Origin: Robertmurraya sp. FSL R5-0851
Lineage (GTDB): Bacteria > Bacillota > Bacilli > Bacillales > Cytobacillaceae
Length of the DNA: 64,000 nucleotides
Reading direction: 5' to 3'
Assembly: GCF_038002965.1 (NCBI RefSeq)
Contig: NZ_JBBOOE010000001.1
Location: forward strand, 2,957,001 to 3,021,000
This document shows positions 43,017 through 52,728 of this stretch, piece by piece; position 1 is the stretch's first letter; each line of letters begins with the position of its first letter. The notes under the pieces were generated by a model. The model worked only from the letters and a program-made list of their open reading frames with translations, was not told the DNA's origin and made no database searches. The translations under genes and the position numbers were made by a program.

Positions 43017-43045
43017 ATTATACAATTCGAAATATAGACTATCAA
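43017..43045 (-). promoter_or_regulatory. sigma-A promoter of asnS
   Basis: TTGATA (43045-43040) and TATAAT (43022-43017) on the minus strand with a 17-base spacer. No T-box stem or specifier loop is evident in the roughly 125-base leader. Confidence 0.75.
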
Positions 43046-43058
43046 GTTTATATCAAAT

Positions 43059-43089
43059 AAAAAACAGAATGCCGCCTAGGCACCCTGTT
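43059..43089 (-). terminator. Rho-independent terminator of aspB
   Basis: AACAG-x2-TGCC pairs with GGCA-x2-CTGTT (43063-43089, two mismatches) and the minus strand continues with TTTTTATTTG. Confidence 0.65.
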
Positions 43090-43098
43090 ATATTTATG

Positions 43099-44289
43099 TT
43101 AAGCCATTTTATTTTCTACGAAAGTTTTTATACGTTTAATAGCTTCTTCTAACTGGTTTAATGACGTCGCATACGAGAGGCGAATGTTATCAGGTGTTCC
43201 AAATCCAGAACCTGGTACAACAGCAACCTTTGCCTCTTCCAGTAAGCCTTCCACAAATCCATCAACTGAATCATACCCACAGGCTTGAGCCGCTTTGCTT
43301 GCATTTGGGTATAGATAAAATGCACCTTGTGGCTTCACACATGTAAAGCCAGGGATTTGTAATAACTGTTCAAAAATAATGTTTAAGCGCTCTTCAAAAG
43401 CCTTTTTCATTTCAGTAACAGGTTCCTGTGAACCGTTATAAGCCGCAATTGCGCCAAATTGAGCAGTTGTCGTTGGGTTTGATGTGCTATGACTAGCAAG
43501 ATTGGTCATAGCTGCAATCACTTCACGATTTCCTGCTGCATATCCAATTCTCCATCCAGTCATGGAATGTGACTTTGACACACCATTAATAATGATCGTT
43601 TGTTCTTTTAATTCAGGAGATAGTTGAGCAATAGAAACATGTTTATTTTCTCCATAAACAAGCTTTTCATAAATTTCGTCGGAAACAATTAATACATTTT
43701 TTTGTAAACAAATTTGACCTAGCTCGAATAACTCCTTCTCTGAATACAACATTCCCGTTGGATTACTTGGAGAATTGATAATTACCGCCTTTGTCTTTTC
43801 TGTGATAGCCTCAGACAATTGAGCAGGTGTAATTTTAAATTCATTTTCTTCCAGTCCATCGATATAAACTGGTTGTCCTCCAGCTAACTTTACTTGTTCA
43901 GGGTAACTTACCCAGTATGGAGTTGGGATGATGACTTCATCACCCTCATCTAATATTACTTGAAAAAGTGTATAGAGAGCGTGTTTGGCTCCGTTTGTAA
44001 CAATGATTTCTTTTGCTGTATAATCAATGCCTTGATCTTCTTTAAACTTTTCCACAATCGCAGCTAATAGCTTTGGCAATCCTGCAGAAGGTGTATACTT
44101 TGTGTGCCCCTCATTCATTGATGTAACCGCCGCATCAATGATATGCTGTGGCGTATTAAAATCTGGCTCACCAGCCCCTAAACCAATTACATCATGGCCT
44201 TCTTCCTTCAGTGCTTTTGCCTTTGCAGTAATTGCTAATGTTGTTGATGGTGTTAATGCCTTTACTCTTTTCGCTAATGCAAATCCCAT
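43099..44289 (-). CDS. aspB: class I aspartate aminotransferase AspB
   Basis: The 396-residue fold-type I PLP enzyme has VTNGAKHALYTLFQVILD (phosphate region), IINSPSNPTGMLYS near 160, SDEIYEKLVYG and the PLP lysine in GVSKSHSMTGWRIGY near 230-244; R at the C-terminus (NIRLSYATS) binds the substrate carboxylate. It exchanges amino groups between aspartate and 2-oxoglutarate. Start at ATG 44289, 8 bases after GGAGG. asnS follows downstream with its own promoter. Confidence 0.95.
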   Translation of the reverse strand: MGFALAKRVKALTPSTTLAITAKAKALKEEGHDVIGLGAGEPDFNTPQHIIDAAVTSMNEGHTKYTPSAGLPKLLAAIVEKFKEDQGIDYTAKEIIVTNGAKHALYTLFQVILDEGDEVIIPTPYWVSYPEQVKLAGGQPVYIDGLEENEFKITPAQLSEAITEKTKAVIINSPSNPTGMLYSEKELFELGQICLQKNVLIVSDEIYEKLVYGENKHVSIAQLSPELKEQTIIINGVSKSHSMTGWRIGYAAGNREVIAAMTNLASHSTSNPTTTAQFGAIAAYNGSQEPVTEMKKAFEERLNIIFEQLLQIPGFTCVKPQGAFYLYPNASKAAQACGYDSVDGFVEGLLEEAKVAVVPGSGFGTPDNIRLSYATSLNQLEEAIKRIKTFVENKMA

Positions 44290-44308
44290 TTTCCTTGCCT
44301 CCAAAAAG

Positions 44309-44782
44309 TTATAAATTCTTTATTTCTCTAACTTCTTCCCCTGTTTCAAAATCAATGTAGAAGTAGTTAATCTTATCGTTGTTTGAACGATAGTAAATTT
44401 CCCATAGTGGGTTGTTTTTTTCCATACCCAAGCGTACATCTATAATTTGATCTGGAGAAACTTCATTAGATAAAGTATTAATTGCTTCAGACTTTGTGAT
44501 TCCATCATCTGCAGGTAAGACCACTATTTTCCCACCTTTTTCAGGAATCCAAGCGATCAGCTTTTCCCCTTTTTTATTACTACCTTGCACAACATAATAC
44601 GCATTAGAACCATGGTAAAGCGAAAATTCAGTAATATCAGTTATTTCTGTTTCTTCCTTAGCGATTGCTGTAGCTCGACTTTCCGCGTCAGCAACTGGCT
44701 CAGTTGCGTTTAAATATATTTTAACTGTAATTCCTATAAGGATAATTACACCAATGATTGCAATCCAAAACCACTTCTTCAT
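44309..44782 (-). CDS. ypmB: YpmB-like PepSY-domain membrane protein
   Basis: The 157-residue protein has an N-terminal membrane anchor (KKWFWIAIIGVIILIGITV) and an extracytoplasmic DUF5590/PepSY domain (AIAKEETEITDITEF; WEIYYRSNNDKINYFYIDF). Function unknown; it may modulate extracellular enzymes. It is directly downstream of ypmA and upstream of aspB, all on the minus strand. Confidence 0.88.
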   Translation of the reverse strand: MKKWFWIAIIGVIILIGITVKIYLNATEPVADAESRATAIAKEETEITDITEFSLYHGSNAYYVVQGSNKKGEKLIAWIPEKGGKIVVLPADDGITKSEAINTLSNEVSPDQIIDVRLGMEKNNPLWEIYYRSNNDKINYFYIDFETGEEVREIKNL

Positions 44783-44797
44783 GAATTTAGCACCACT

Positions 44798-44968
44798 TTA
44801 TGTACGATAAATTGTAAATACAGCTTTTGATTTGTCTTGTTGATCGAGAGCTAGGCCGAACATTAAATTCTCTCTTTTTAACGTCCTGTTTAAGGCATCG
44901 ACTACCTTATAAAGGTCTGATGTATACTCAACCTTTACAGTTGACAATACCTCTATTTTACTTTCCAC
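44798..44968 (-). CDS. ypmA: YpmA-like small protein (DUF4264)
   Basis: The protein of about 56 residues (ESKIEVLSTVKVEYTSDLYK, later LMFGLALDQQ) matches the DUF4264/YpmA family, thought to form a small alpha/beta fold. Function unknown. GTG 44968 has AATGGAG about 11 bases upstream and is preferred to an earlier GTG at 44980 that abuts it. It is followed by ypmB with a 15-base gap. Confidence 0.8.
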   Translation of the reverse strand: MESKIEVLSTVKVEYTSDLYKVVDALNRTLKRENLMFGLALDQQDKSKAVFTIYRT

Positions 44969-45120
44969 TACTGATTTCACTCCATTCTCTAATATTTGTT
45001 AGCAATAGCTTTTTCACAAAAGGTTACAATATATTTAAGCAACTGCTTATTTCTTATCAAACATTATAACAGCTTTTGAGCGAATGATATTAAATTTTTT
45101 TCTAGTTCACACACAATTTT

Positions 45121-45149
45121 CCCGCGCTTTATAGGCGCGGATTTTTTTA
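45121..45149 (+). terminator. orphan plus-strand terminator
   Basis: CCGCGC-TTTATAG-GCGCGG followed by ATTTTTTT has the direction of the plus strand, yet no plus-strand gene lies upstream within several kilobases. On the minus strand there is no T run. Confidence 0.6.
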
Positions 45150-45198
45150 TTCCTCTGACTTGGAAATAGAAATGATTTCATAATTTGTAGGCGTGAAT

Positions 45199-45297
45199 TT
45201 AATTGTTAGAATTCCGTGCATTTAATTCATCTTCTCTTAAGTTCAAGTCAATGCTTTCTACTTCAGCAGGTATATAATACCAATTGGCTAAGATCAT
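45199..45297 (-). CDS. candidate 32-residue ORF between dinG and ypmA
   Basis: Reading MILANWYYIPAEVES then IDLNLREDELNARNSNN, the frame has a protein-like acidic helix. No good ribosome binding site is seen. The 330-base gap between dinG and ypmA (44981-45310) otherwise holds only the orphan terminator. The evidence is thin. Confidence 0.3.
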   Translation of the reverse strand: MILANWYYIPAEVESIDLNLREDELNARNSNN

Positions 45298-45310
45298 GCA
45301 GAGAGTAAAA

Positions 45311-48109
45311 TTAAAGCCATTCTTCTATTATGGTTAACATTTCATTAATATCTAGAGTTTTTACTGGAACGGAAGGAATCGATTTTAAAAAGGCTTTCCC
45401 ATACGTGGTTGTCACAATTCTTCGATCAAATATAATAACAAACCCTCTATCCGTGTTCTTTCTGATTAACCTTCCAAAACCTTGTTTAAATCGTAATACA
45501 GCTTCAGGCAATGAATGCTTTGAAAAAGGATTTTGACCATTTGCTTGTATTAATTCTCCTTTTGCTTCCGCAATTGGGTCGTCAGGAGGTGTGAAAGGCA
45601 ATCGAACGATAATTAGGCAACTTAGAGCTTCCCCTGGTATATCAATCCCTTCCCAGAAACTGCTTGTTCCTAATAAGATTGATTTTTCAAACCGCTGAAA
45701 ATTTCTAGTTAGTCTCGATCTACTTCCGCTTGTAATTCCTTGAGCAAATAGAACATAGTCATCTAACAGACCACTTTCTTTTATCAGATCATGTGTTTTC
45801 TTTAACATATCATACGAAGTAAAGAGTATAAGCATTCTACCTTTTGTGACTTCTGCAATAGAGATAATATGTTCTGTAATGGCTGCCACATAATCTGATA
45901 TAGGTACCTTATTTATTTCCGGTAAATCTTCAGGAATTAAAACTTGGACCTGCTCTTTATAGGCAAAAGGAGAAGGGATATGCAGGGTACTACAATCCTT
46001 TTTCCCTAGTCCTAATGAATCCAAAACATAATCAAATGATTGATTTACTGTCATAGTAGCAGAAGTAAGTACCGCACTTTTTTTCTTCTCAAAAAAATAT
46101 TCCTTTAAAAATTCAGAAATAATTACTGGTTGAGAATAGATAGTCGTTAAATTTTGCGTTGCTCTTCCATCCATTTCAATCCAGGTCACATGTGAAGGCA
46201 AAGGCTGAATAATAAGATTCTTCATTTGGGTACGAATCTGTTCAATCTCATCTAAGAACGAAATTACCTCATTCATTGTTATTTTTTGATGTTCATCAAG
46301 CGTAAATTGTTGGCTTTTTACAAAATCAACCCATTTACATAAACTCTCATGTAAATCCTTCAATAAAAACTGACATCGCTCTGCAGAAGCAACCGCCGAG
46401 TTCCAGTCTTTAGCTGATTCATCATGGGTCACTCTTTTTATTAATCTTTGGTTTCCTTTTTTAGCGTTCTTTTTAACAAATAATGCAATTGCTCTAAATA
46501 AGTCGTCTAATTCAAACTGAAGTTCAGCAATCATTTGATTCATTTGAAAAGAATGTAAAAGTTGCTCGTCGTCTTCAATAGTTAATTTCTTTAAGATTTG
46601 CTCAAATTCAAAGAAGGTTTGCCTTTGATCGGTACTACCAAACTGACTTAAAAGCATTCTTAACGATAAATAATCAATAGATTGATTAAAACTCTTGCCC
46701 ACAGCTTTTTCGAAATGATGAGCTTCATCTATAATGACATATTCAAAAGGAGGAAGGATACTATTCTCTGCATTCAAATCAACCATTAACAATGAGTGAT
46801 TTGTAATAATAATCTGTGCATCATTTACCCGTTGTCTAATGAGAAAATAGAAATCGTGAGATAGCCATGATCGATCATTCACGAAGGAAGAACTATCATT
46901 TTTTATTCGATTCCAGTAAAGAAGGCCACCGCTTGATAAGTTCAGCTCCTCGTAATCACCTGTTATTGTTTGTGTTAGCCATACTAAGATTTGCATCTTA
47001 GTTAAGCTTGTGTCGTAATTATCTTCCTCTTCGTATAAAGATTGGTGAAACTTTTCGAGACTTATATAATGGTGTCTCCCCTTTATGAGTACTACTTCTA
47101 GAGGGAAATCCACCATTTTTTTTAACAAAGGAATATCTTTTGATAGCAGCTGTTCTTGAAGTTGTGTCGTGTACGTACTTACCACAATCTTATGATTTGT
47201 GTTATTAGCAAATATCGCTGCTGGTAACAAATAAGCCAATGATTTACCGACCCCTGTTCCAGCTTCGATCAGAGCATGACGCTCCTCTTGAAAAGCTGAA
47301 TACACATGGTCGAGCATTTGAACCTGCCCATCTCGCTTCTCATAATCCTTAAATGCCTTTTGAAACATTGCTTCTTTTTCTTCGGTCGTGCTTGGATAGA
47401 TTCCCTCTGAAGGATGATCTATCTCCTCTAATTCTTCTTTCTTCCTCAAAACAAGACCTTGAAATATTTCCAGTCCTTCAGGCATCACGTCTCTTGCGCT
47501 AGACTTACCTAGTACATACTCATCTAGCAACAAGGCGATGTCACTTTTTAAGCCCCCAGAGAGCTTTAAGAGCTGCCTTAAAGTGACTTCAGGAAGACCC
47601 TTTAACAAATTAATTAAAATAAGGAATAACTCAGCTGTTACATATGCATCACTATCCGCCTGATGTGGACGATCATGTGCCAGTCCCTCTTGAATCGAAA
47701 GGTCGGTTAATTTAAAACTATCAGCCGTAGGAAAGACTATTCTTGAAAGCTCAACTGTATCAATAACAGGTCCAAAAAATCCTTCATACCCTGAATCAAT
47801 TAACTCTTCCTGAAGAAATGAAAGGTCAAATAAAACATTATGAGCGACAAAAAAAGCACCATCTAGTAATTGTAAAATTTTCGGTGCTATCTCAGAGAAG
47901 GTTGGCGCGTCCTTTAACATGTCATTATTAAGACCCGTCAACTCCTCGATAAAGAGAGGGATAGGTTTATGTGAACTTACCAAAGAAGAAAACGTTTCTT
48001 TAATTTCACCGTTTTCAACCACTACAGCGGCAAATTGAATAATTTTATCCCCTTTTTTCGGTGAATTTCCTGTGGTTTCTAAATCTACTACTACAAAACG
48101 ATTTGTCAT
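45311..48109 (-). CDS. dinG: DinG-type helicase with N-terminal DnaQ exonuclease domain
   Basis: The 932-residue protein joins a DEDDh exonuclease domain at the N-terminus (VVDLETTGNSP near residue 8; HNVLFDLSFLQ near 93; HQADSDA near 148) to an XPD-like helicase (Walker A AGTGVGKSLAYLLP near 282; DEAH box IIDEAHHFEK near 456; motif VI QGFGRLIRKNTD near 880). No four-cysteine cluster is evident, in contrast to ypvA. In the Staphylococcus homologue the exonuclease is active and the helicase part mainly an ATPase. GAGGTGTGACG precedes the ATG. Confidence 0.94.
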   Translation of the reverse strand: MTNRFVVVDLETTGNSPKKGDKIIQFAAVVVENGEIKETFSSLVSSHKPIPLFIEELTGLNNDMLKDAPTFSEIAPKILQLLDGAFFVAHNVLFDLSFLQEELIDSGYEGFFGPVIDTVELSRIVFPTADSFKLTDLSIQEGLAHDRPHQADSDAYVTAELFLILINLLKGLPEVTLRQLLKLSGGLKSDIALLLDEYVLGKSSARDVMPEGLEIFQGLVLRKKEELEEIDHPSEGIYPSTTEEKEAMFQKAFKDYEKRDGQVQMLDHVYSAFQEERHALIEAGTGVGKSLAYLLPAAIFANNTNHKIVVSTYTTQLQEQLLSKDIPLLKKMVDFPLEVVLIKGRHHYISLEKFHQSLYEEEDNYDTSLTKMQILVWLTQTITGDYEELNLSSGGLLYWNRIKNDSSSFVNDRSWLSHDFYFLIRQRVNDAQIIITNHSLLMVDLNAENSILPPFEYVIIDEAHHFEKAVGKSFNQSIDYLSLRMLLSQFGSTDQRQTFFEFEQILKKLTIEDDEQLLHSFQMNQMIAELQFELDDLFRAIALFVKKNAKKGNQRLIKRVTHDESAKDWNSAVASAERCQFLLKDLHESLCKWVDFVKSQQFTLDEHQKITMNEVISFLDEIEQIRTQMKNLIIQPLPSHVTWIEMDGRATQNLTTIYSQPVIISEFLKEYFFEKKKSAVLTSATMTVNQSFDYVLDSLGLGKKDCSTLHIPSPFAYKEQVQVLIPEDLPEINKVPISDYVAAITEHIISIAEVTKGRMLILFTSYDMLKKTHDLIKESGLLDDYVLFAQGITSGSRSRLTRNFQRFEKSILLGTSSFWEGIDIPGEALSCLIIVRLPFTPPDDPIAEAKGELIQANGQNPFSKHSLPEAVLRFKQGFGRLIRKNTDRGFVIIFDRRIVTTTYGKAFLKSIPSVPVKTLDINEMLTIIEEWL

Positions 48110-48201
48110 TCGTCACACCTCGAACATTCATTCAATCAAACGGTAACACAAATTTGCCAAAAGAAAAAGTAGAAGCCATTGATTGAATTGAATATGGCTA
48201 T

Positions 48202-48226
48202 GAAAAAACCCCCTGTGGAAGGGGGA
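48202..48226 (-). terminator. Rho-independent terminator of panBCD
   Basis: CCCCCT-TCCAC-AGGGGG followed by six T on the minus strand. Confidence 0.88.
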
Positions 48227-48227
48227 A

Positions 48228-48611
48228 TTATCGTATCGTTCTTTCTGGTTCCGCATGAAGTAATTCTACAATTTGATTTTGCTCATTCATAATGGCTACT
48301 TTCGGTTCGTGGGAGGCAACCTTATCTTCAGCAACTAATGCGTATGAGATGATGATCACTACGTCGCCTTCTTGGACTAATCGTGCTGCTGCTCCATTTA
48401 AGCAAACCACACCACTACCTCTTGTTCCAGGGATAATATATGTTTCAAATCTTGCTCCATTATTATTATTCACAATTTGTACTTTTTCATTAGCAACCAT
48501 ACCTACTGCATCTAAAATATCTGTATCAATGGTAATGCTTCCAACATAATTTAAATTCGCTTCCGTAACTCTTGCGCGATGGATTTTTCCGTTCATCATC
48601 GTACGAAACAT
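48228..48611 (-). CDS. panD: aspartate 1-decarboxylase precursor
   Basis: The 127-residue protein has the self-cleavage site Gly-Ser in [10 protein letters not shown] near residue 24-25, where serine becomes the pyruvoyl cofactor, and the conserved [13 protein letters not shown] and [11 protein letters not shown]. It makes beta-alanine from aspartate for pantothenate. Start at ATG 48611 by family length (127 residues); an ATG two codons upstream is possible. Last gene of panBCD, 30 bases after panC. Confidence 0.97.
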   Translation of the reverse strand: MFRTMMNGKIHRARVTEANLNYVGSITIDTDILDAVGMVANEKVQIVNNNNGARFETYIIPGTRGSGVVCLNGAAARLVQEGDVVIIISYALVAEDKVASHEPKVAIMNEQNQIVELLHAEPERTIR

Positions 48612-48641
48612 AGTCATTTCTCCTCTCCGTCTACTATTTAT

Positions 48642-49487
48642 CTATAGCGTGATTACCAGATTATCTATTAAGCGAGCATTTGAAAACTTCACTGCAAGAG
48701 CGATGATGAATTTCCCCTCTAGAATCTCTAGGTTTTCCAGTTCTGGATAAGAGTAGATTTCTATATAATCAACCGCTCCTGATGAGTTCTTACTTATTGT
48801 ATTTTTCATGTTGGAGATGATTACTTCAATATCTCTTTCACCTGCAAAGATTTGTTTTTCAGCTTCTTTTAAACTTTTATAAAGAACAGATGCTTCCTCT
48901 CGCTCTTTAGACGTTAATCTTACATTGCGGGAGCTCTTTGCTAATCCATCCTCTTCCCTTACCGTTTCTACAGGAATTAATTCAATTGGAAAATGGAGAT
49001 CAGTAATCAACCCATCCACGACCGCTACCTGCTGCGCATCCTTCATACCAAAATACGCACGAGTTGGCTGTATAATATGAAAAAGCTTCGCTAATACAGT
49101 AGCAACGCCATCAAAATGGCCTGGCCTTGTGCTTCCGCAAAGGACATCAACCCTCTTTTGAACAACAAGTGTAACAGAAGGCTTCGATGGATACATCTCT
49201 TCAACAGATGGATAAAAAATATAATCTACCTTTTCATTTTTAGCTATTTCACGATCTCGCTCAAAATCACGCGGATAAGCATCAAGGTCCTCATTCGGTC
49301 CAAACTGTAATGGATTGACAAATATACTCATAATTACAATATCATTTTCTTCTCTTGCTTTATTTACTAAACGGACATGCCCCTCATGAAGGTAGCCCAT
49401 AGTTGGGATATAACCGATTGAAAGCTTGTCATTTTTTAGCGCTTGAACTTCCTGTTGCATTTGTGAAATTGAGGTAATTACTTTCAT
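48642..49487 (-). CDS. panC: pantothenate synthetase
   Basis: The 281-residue nucleotidyltransferase-fold enzyme has the [12 protein letters not shown] motif near 30-41 (HEGH replaces HIGH), [12 protein letters not shown] near 150 and KSSRNVRLT near 188 (KMSKS-like). It joins pantoate and beta-alanine with ATP. Its start overlaps the panB stop (ATGA), so translation is coupled. Confidence 0.97.
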   Translation of the reverse strand: MKVITSISQMQQEVQALKNDKLSIGYIPTMGYLHEGHVRLVNKAREENDIVIMSIFVNPLQFGPNEDLDAYPRDFERDREIAKNEKVDYIFYPSVEEMYPSKPSVTLVVQKRVDVLCGSTRPGHFDGVATVLAKLFHIIQPTRAYFGMKDAQQVAVVDGLITDLHFPIELIPVETVREEDGLAKSSRNVRLTSKEREEASVLYKSLKEAEKQIFAGERDIEVIISNMKNTISKNSSGAVDYIEIYSYPELENLEILEGKFIIALAVKFSNARLIDNLVITL

Positions 49488-50320
49488 CTTTCTCCTCCAT
49501 ACAGAACTATTAACTCTTCTTCTTTCATGGAAAAGCTTTGATCATCTGAAGGAAATTGACAGCTCTTCACCTCAGATACATAAGCTGAAATTCCTTTAGT
49601 AGCTACCTCATCTACATTTCCATATGTCTTCACAAATTTTGGAACTCTATTGACACCGTAAGTAATTACATCATGATAGACAAGAACTTGACCATCTACC
49701 TCCACACCTGCACCAATCCCGATGACGGGAATAGATAATTGCTTCGTGATTTCCCTTGCTAGTTGCTTTGGTACACATTCTAAAACAAGCATAAATGCGC
49801 CTGCTTCTTCACAAAGCTTCGCGTCATGTATTATTTTTTGTGCCGCTTGAGCATCCTTGCCTTGAACCTTGTAACCACCTAACACAGCTACTGACTGAGG
49901 GGTTAGACCCAAATGTGCACAAACAGGAATTCCTGCATTAGTTAAAGCTTGGATATGTTCAAGTACTCCATCTGCACCTTCAAGCTTTAGAGCCTGTGCT
50001 CCGGTTTCTTGAATCATCTTTGCGCCAGTGATTAATGTATCACGGACGGATAAATGATAGCTCATAAAAGGCATATCGACAACTGTAAAAGTATTGGAAG
50101 CTCCACGTCTTACTGCTTTACTGTGGTGAATCATATCAGCTGTTGTTACTGGAATGGTGGAATCATACCCTAACACAACCATTCCTAATGAATCACCTAC
50201 AAGGATCATGTCTACTTCACAACCTTCTGCATGTTTTGCCGAAGGATAATCGTACGCGGTTAACATAACGATTTTCTCACCATTTTTTTTCATACTTCTA
50301 AAATCATTCAACTGTTTCAT
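49484..50320 (-). CDS. panB: 3-methyl-2-oxobutanoate hydroxymethyltransferase
   Basis: The 278-residue TIM-barrel enzyme has [15 protein letters not shown] near 18-32, [15 protein letters not shown] near 42 (metal aspartate), KLEGADGV near 112 and [16 protein letters not shown] near 195. It makes ketopantoate from 2-oxoisovalerate. Start at ATG 50320, 7 bases after AGGAG; a longer frame upstream reads through the leader and is not real. First gene of panBCD, behind a leader with a terminator-like stem. Confidence 0.97.
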   Translation of the reverse strand: MKQLNDFRSMKKNGEKIVMLTAYDYPSAKHAEGCEVDMILVGDSLGMVVLGYDSTIPVTTADMIHHSKAVRRGASNTFTVVDMPFMSYHLSVRDTLITGAKMIQETGAQALKLEGADGVLEHIQALTNAGIPVCAHLGLTPQSVAVLGGYKVQGKDAQAAQKIIHDAKLCEEAGAFMLVLECVPKQLAREITKQLSIPVIGIGAGVEVDGQVLVYHDVITYGVNRVPKFVKTYGNVDEVATKGISAYVSEVKSCQFPSDDQSFSMKEEELIVLYGGER

Positions 50321-50363
50321 ATACATTCTCCTTTCCCGGAGAGGAACAAAACATTTGTATACA

Positions 50364-50520
50364 ATATAAAAAGGAATCCTAAAAATACACAGAAGGATTC
50401 CTGAAAAATTTGTTGTTTTGTTTATCCCTCTGTCCCGGTCCATCTTTGGATCTAGGCAGACTACTTATAAAATTTTGTATTTACACAAATGGTGCAGTTC
50501 ACCGTGGATACTGCCCGACG
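50364..50520 (-). ncRNA. candidate panB leader RNA with attenuator terminator
   Basis: Upstream of panB the minus strand has TATAAT just after birA, then about 150 bases of GC-rich, structured sequence that is not coding, including a stem TCCA-AAGA-TGGA within CTGCCTAGA...CCGGGACAG. It ends in AGGAATCC...GGATTCCT followed by TTTTTAT (stem 50372-50402) about 45 bases before the panB start. This is the layout of a cis-acting leader. A conserved 'pan' RNA motif is known upstream of panB in Firmicutes; that this is it is my inference. Confidence 0.5.
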
Positions 50521-50563
50521 CTTCAAATTATAGCAAAAACCTTTTAGATTATCTATTCACAAA

Positions 50564-51544
50564 TTAGTGAAGTTCTATGTCTGCGGAATAAATTTGATGT
50601 ATTTCACCTAATGCATCTTCTACATTCAGCACACCCTCATCGGTAATTCCAAGAGCTTTTCCACTAATAGAACCATTCAAGGTTCTTGCTGTGATTTCTT
50701 TTCCGACACTTATTGCATAGCTTTCCCATAATAACTTAATAGGATAAAACCCTTTTTCTAAAAAAAGCATGTATAAGGTTTCAAACTTTTGGAATATGAC
50801 TTTTATTATTTCAGCTCTGTCAAGTTCCTTCCCTTCCTTCGCACGTAAGGAAGTAGCAATTTGACGCAGTTCAGGGGGAAAATCATCTTCTGTTTGATTA
50901 ATATTCAAACCCATCCCGATGATCACCGAAATAATTCGGTCCGCATCTGCCTGAAGTTCCGTTAATATCCCTGTCACTTTTTGTTGCTCAACCAGAATAT
51001 CATTCGGCCATTTAATTTGCGGAGTTAATGTAGTTGTTTCTTCAATTGCTTGTACAATTGCAACAGCAGTAAGTAAAGTAAGCTGTGGTGCTCTTTGAAT
51101 GGGTATTTTCGGTCTTAAAATAAGGCTCATCCAAATTCCCGTAGATTTTGGAGAATGCCAAGCACGATCCATTCTGCCTCTTCCACCTGTTTGTTCCTCG
51201 GCAATCACAACGGTCCCTTCTACCGCCCCTTCATGCGATAACAAATGGGCGATCTTTTGAGTAGAATCAACCGTTTCTTCATAATGAATAACTTTACCTA
51301 TGAACTCTGTCTTCAACCCCAATTGTACGCGATCAGCTGAAATACTTTTTGGCAAGTTTAAGATTTTATATCCTTTTTTCCTAACGGCCTCTAATTCAAA
51401 TCCTTCTTTTCTTAAATCCTCGATATGCTTCCATACAGCGGTTCTAGAACAACCCATTACATCTGCTAAATACTGTCCAGACACATACTCTTGCTCGGAG
51501 TTCGTAAATGCCTCAAGAAGCTTTTTCCTTAATTCAGACTGCAT
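50564..51544 (-). CDS. birA: bifunctional biotin ligase/biotin operon repressor BirA
   Basis: The 326-residue protein has an N-terminal winged helix (VMGCSRTAVWKHIEDLRKEG near 32-50), the ligase core with EQTGGRGRMDRAWHSP near 120-135 (adenylate loop), IKWPNDILV near 180 and the small C-terminal domain (ARTLNGSISGKALGI). It biotinylates acetyl-CoA carboxylase and pyruvate carboxylase and represses biotin genes. Start at ATG 51544 by comparison with family starts; 51556 is an in-frame alternative. It overlaps cca. Confidence 0.95.
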   Translation of the reverse strand: MQSELRKKLLEAFTNSEQEYVSGQYLADVMGCSRTAVWKHIEDLRKEGFELEAVRKKGYKILNLPKSISADRVQLGLKTEFIGKVIHYEETVDSTQKIAHLLSHEGAVEGTVVIAEEQTGGRGRMDRAWHSPKSTGIWMSLILRPKIPIQRAPQLTLLTAVAIVQAIEETTTLTPQIKWPNDILVEQQKVTGILTELQADADRIISVIIGMGLNINQTEDDFPPELRQIATSLRAKEGKELDRAEIIKVIFQKFETLYMLFLEKGFYPIKLLWESYAISVGKEITARTLNGSISGKALGITDEGVLNVEDALGEIHQIYSADIELH

Positions 51545-52728
51545 TTTGTCACCCATTCTTTAATAACCTCATTGTCATTCTCAAGCCTACCATTTAGAAT
51601 TTCTGTTTCAATTTCCTTAAGTACATCCTTCACCCACGGCCCTGCTTTTTTCTGTTTCCATTCAATTAGGTCTGAGCCTGATACTTTTATATCCGCTAAA
51701 GAATGAATAGGCAGTGCGTCAATGATTACTTGAAGTCTGTCTACTGCAAAGGAATCAACCTTACTTTGGTAAGCTTGGTAAATCTTCTCCACTTGAAGCG
51801 CCGTCTCTTTTCCACAAGCATATACGGAATCAATTGACCAGCTATTTCTAAAGCGTTCACTTAACCATTTCGACATATAGGAAATCTGTTGAACTCTTTT
51901 ATTCGAGAATCTAAATGAGCTAAGGAATTGTTTAATCTCTTTTTCACCTTTTTGTATAAGATGTGAAAATAAAGCCCATTTTTCATCAATGAATAATGAA
52001 TGTATTTGCAATTGGGAAAGTTCCAACAAGGCTGCTTTTTTATCAGGTAATCCCGGTATGTATTTATATATTTCCGTGTCTATCAGCAATTGAATGCCTT
52101 GAGACGTATGATATCCACTGAGCAGTTTGTCTAATTCAGCTGCAATTCTTTCAACCGCAATATGTGTAAGTAGGTGTTTATTGTCCTTTATCCCTTGGTA
52201 TGTATCCGATTCTAATACAAAACCCAGCTTGCTAACAAACCTGATTCCTCTTAGCATACGAAGCGCATCCTCTGAAAATCGCTCACTGGCCATTCCTACG
52301 GTACGAATGGTTTTAGCTTCGATATCTACTATTCCTTCAAAGGGATCAAGTATCTCCCCAAAACGATTCATTCCCACCGCATTCATGGTAAAATCACGCC
52401 TAGCTAAGTCTTCTTCAATGGATCGAATAAATGTTACGGAAGTTGGTCTCCGAAAATCCACATAATCTGACTCAGAGCGAAAGGTTGTAATTTCATACGA
52501 ATGGTTATTGTGCAGAACCATGACCGTACCATGTTCAATACCCAGGTCAATTGTTTTTGGAAATATCTCTTTAATTTCACTAGGTGTCGCAGAAGAAGCA
52601 ATATCAATATCATTGATTGGAAGACCTAGTATATAATCACGCACAGAGCCTCCCACAAAGTATGCTTTAAACCCATATCTTTCGATTAACTCAAGGACTG
52701 GAATCGCTGACTTAAACGGTTCTTTCAT
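51529..52728 (-). CDS. cca: CCA-adding tRNA nucleotidyltransferase
   Basis: The 399-residue class II enzyme has [20 protein letters not shown] near 23-42 with the catalytic DxD, the [11 protein letters not shown] loop, [12 protein letters not shown] near 110 and [14 protein letters not shown] near 152. It adds or repairs the 3' CCA of tRNAs. Start at ATG 52728 ([13 protein letters not shown]); the longer GTG start overlaps bshA. It overlaps bshA and birA, so it belongs to one operon. Confidence 0.95.
   Translation of the reverse strand: MKEPFKSAIPVLELIERYGFKAYFVGGSVRDYILGLPINDIDIASSATPSEIKEIFPKTIDLGIEHGTVMVLHNNHSYEITTFRSESDYVDFRRPTSVTFIRSIEEDLARRDFTMNAVGMNRFGEILDPFEGIVDIEAKTIRTVGMASERFSEDALRMLRGIRFVSKLGFVLESDTYQGIKDNKHLLTHIAVERIAAELDKLLSGYHTSQGIQLLIDTEIYKYIPGLPDKKAALLELSQLQIHSLFIDEKWALFSHLIQKGEKEIKQFLSSFRFSNKRVQQISYMSKWLSERFRNSWSIDSVYACGKETALQVEKIYQAYQSKVDSFAVDRLQVIIDALPIHSLADIKVSGSDLIEWKQKKAGPWVKDVLKEIETEILNGRLENDNEVIKEWVTKCSLN

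Noticed and set aside
42887..43060. T-box riboswitch in front of asnS
   Set aside because: A plain promoter is present but no specifier loop, T-box sequence or terminator was seen in the leader.
48121..48134. TGAATGAATGTTCG (minus strand) upstream of dinG as a LexA box
   Set aside because: Two bases differ from the consensus, both in one half-site, and no promoter is clear; too weak to claim.
50321..50443. N-terminal extension of PanB
   Set aside because: It covers the leader stem and T run; the ATG at 50320 has AGGAG and gives the family length.
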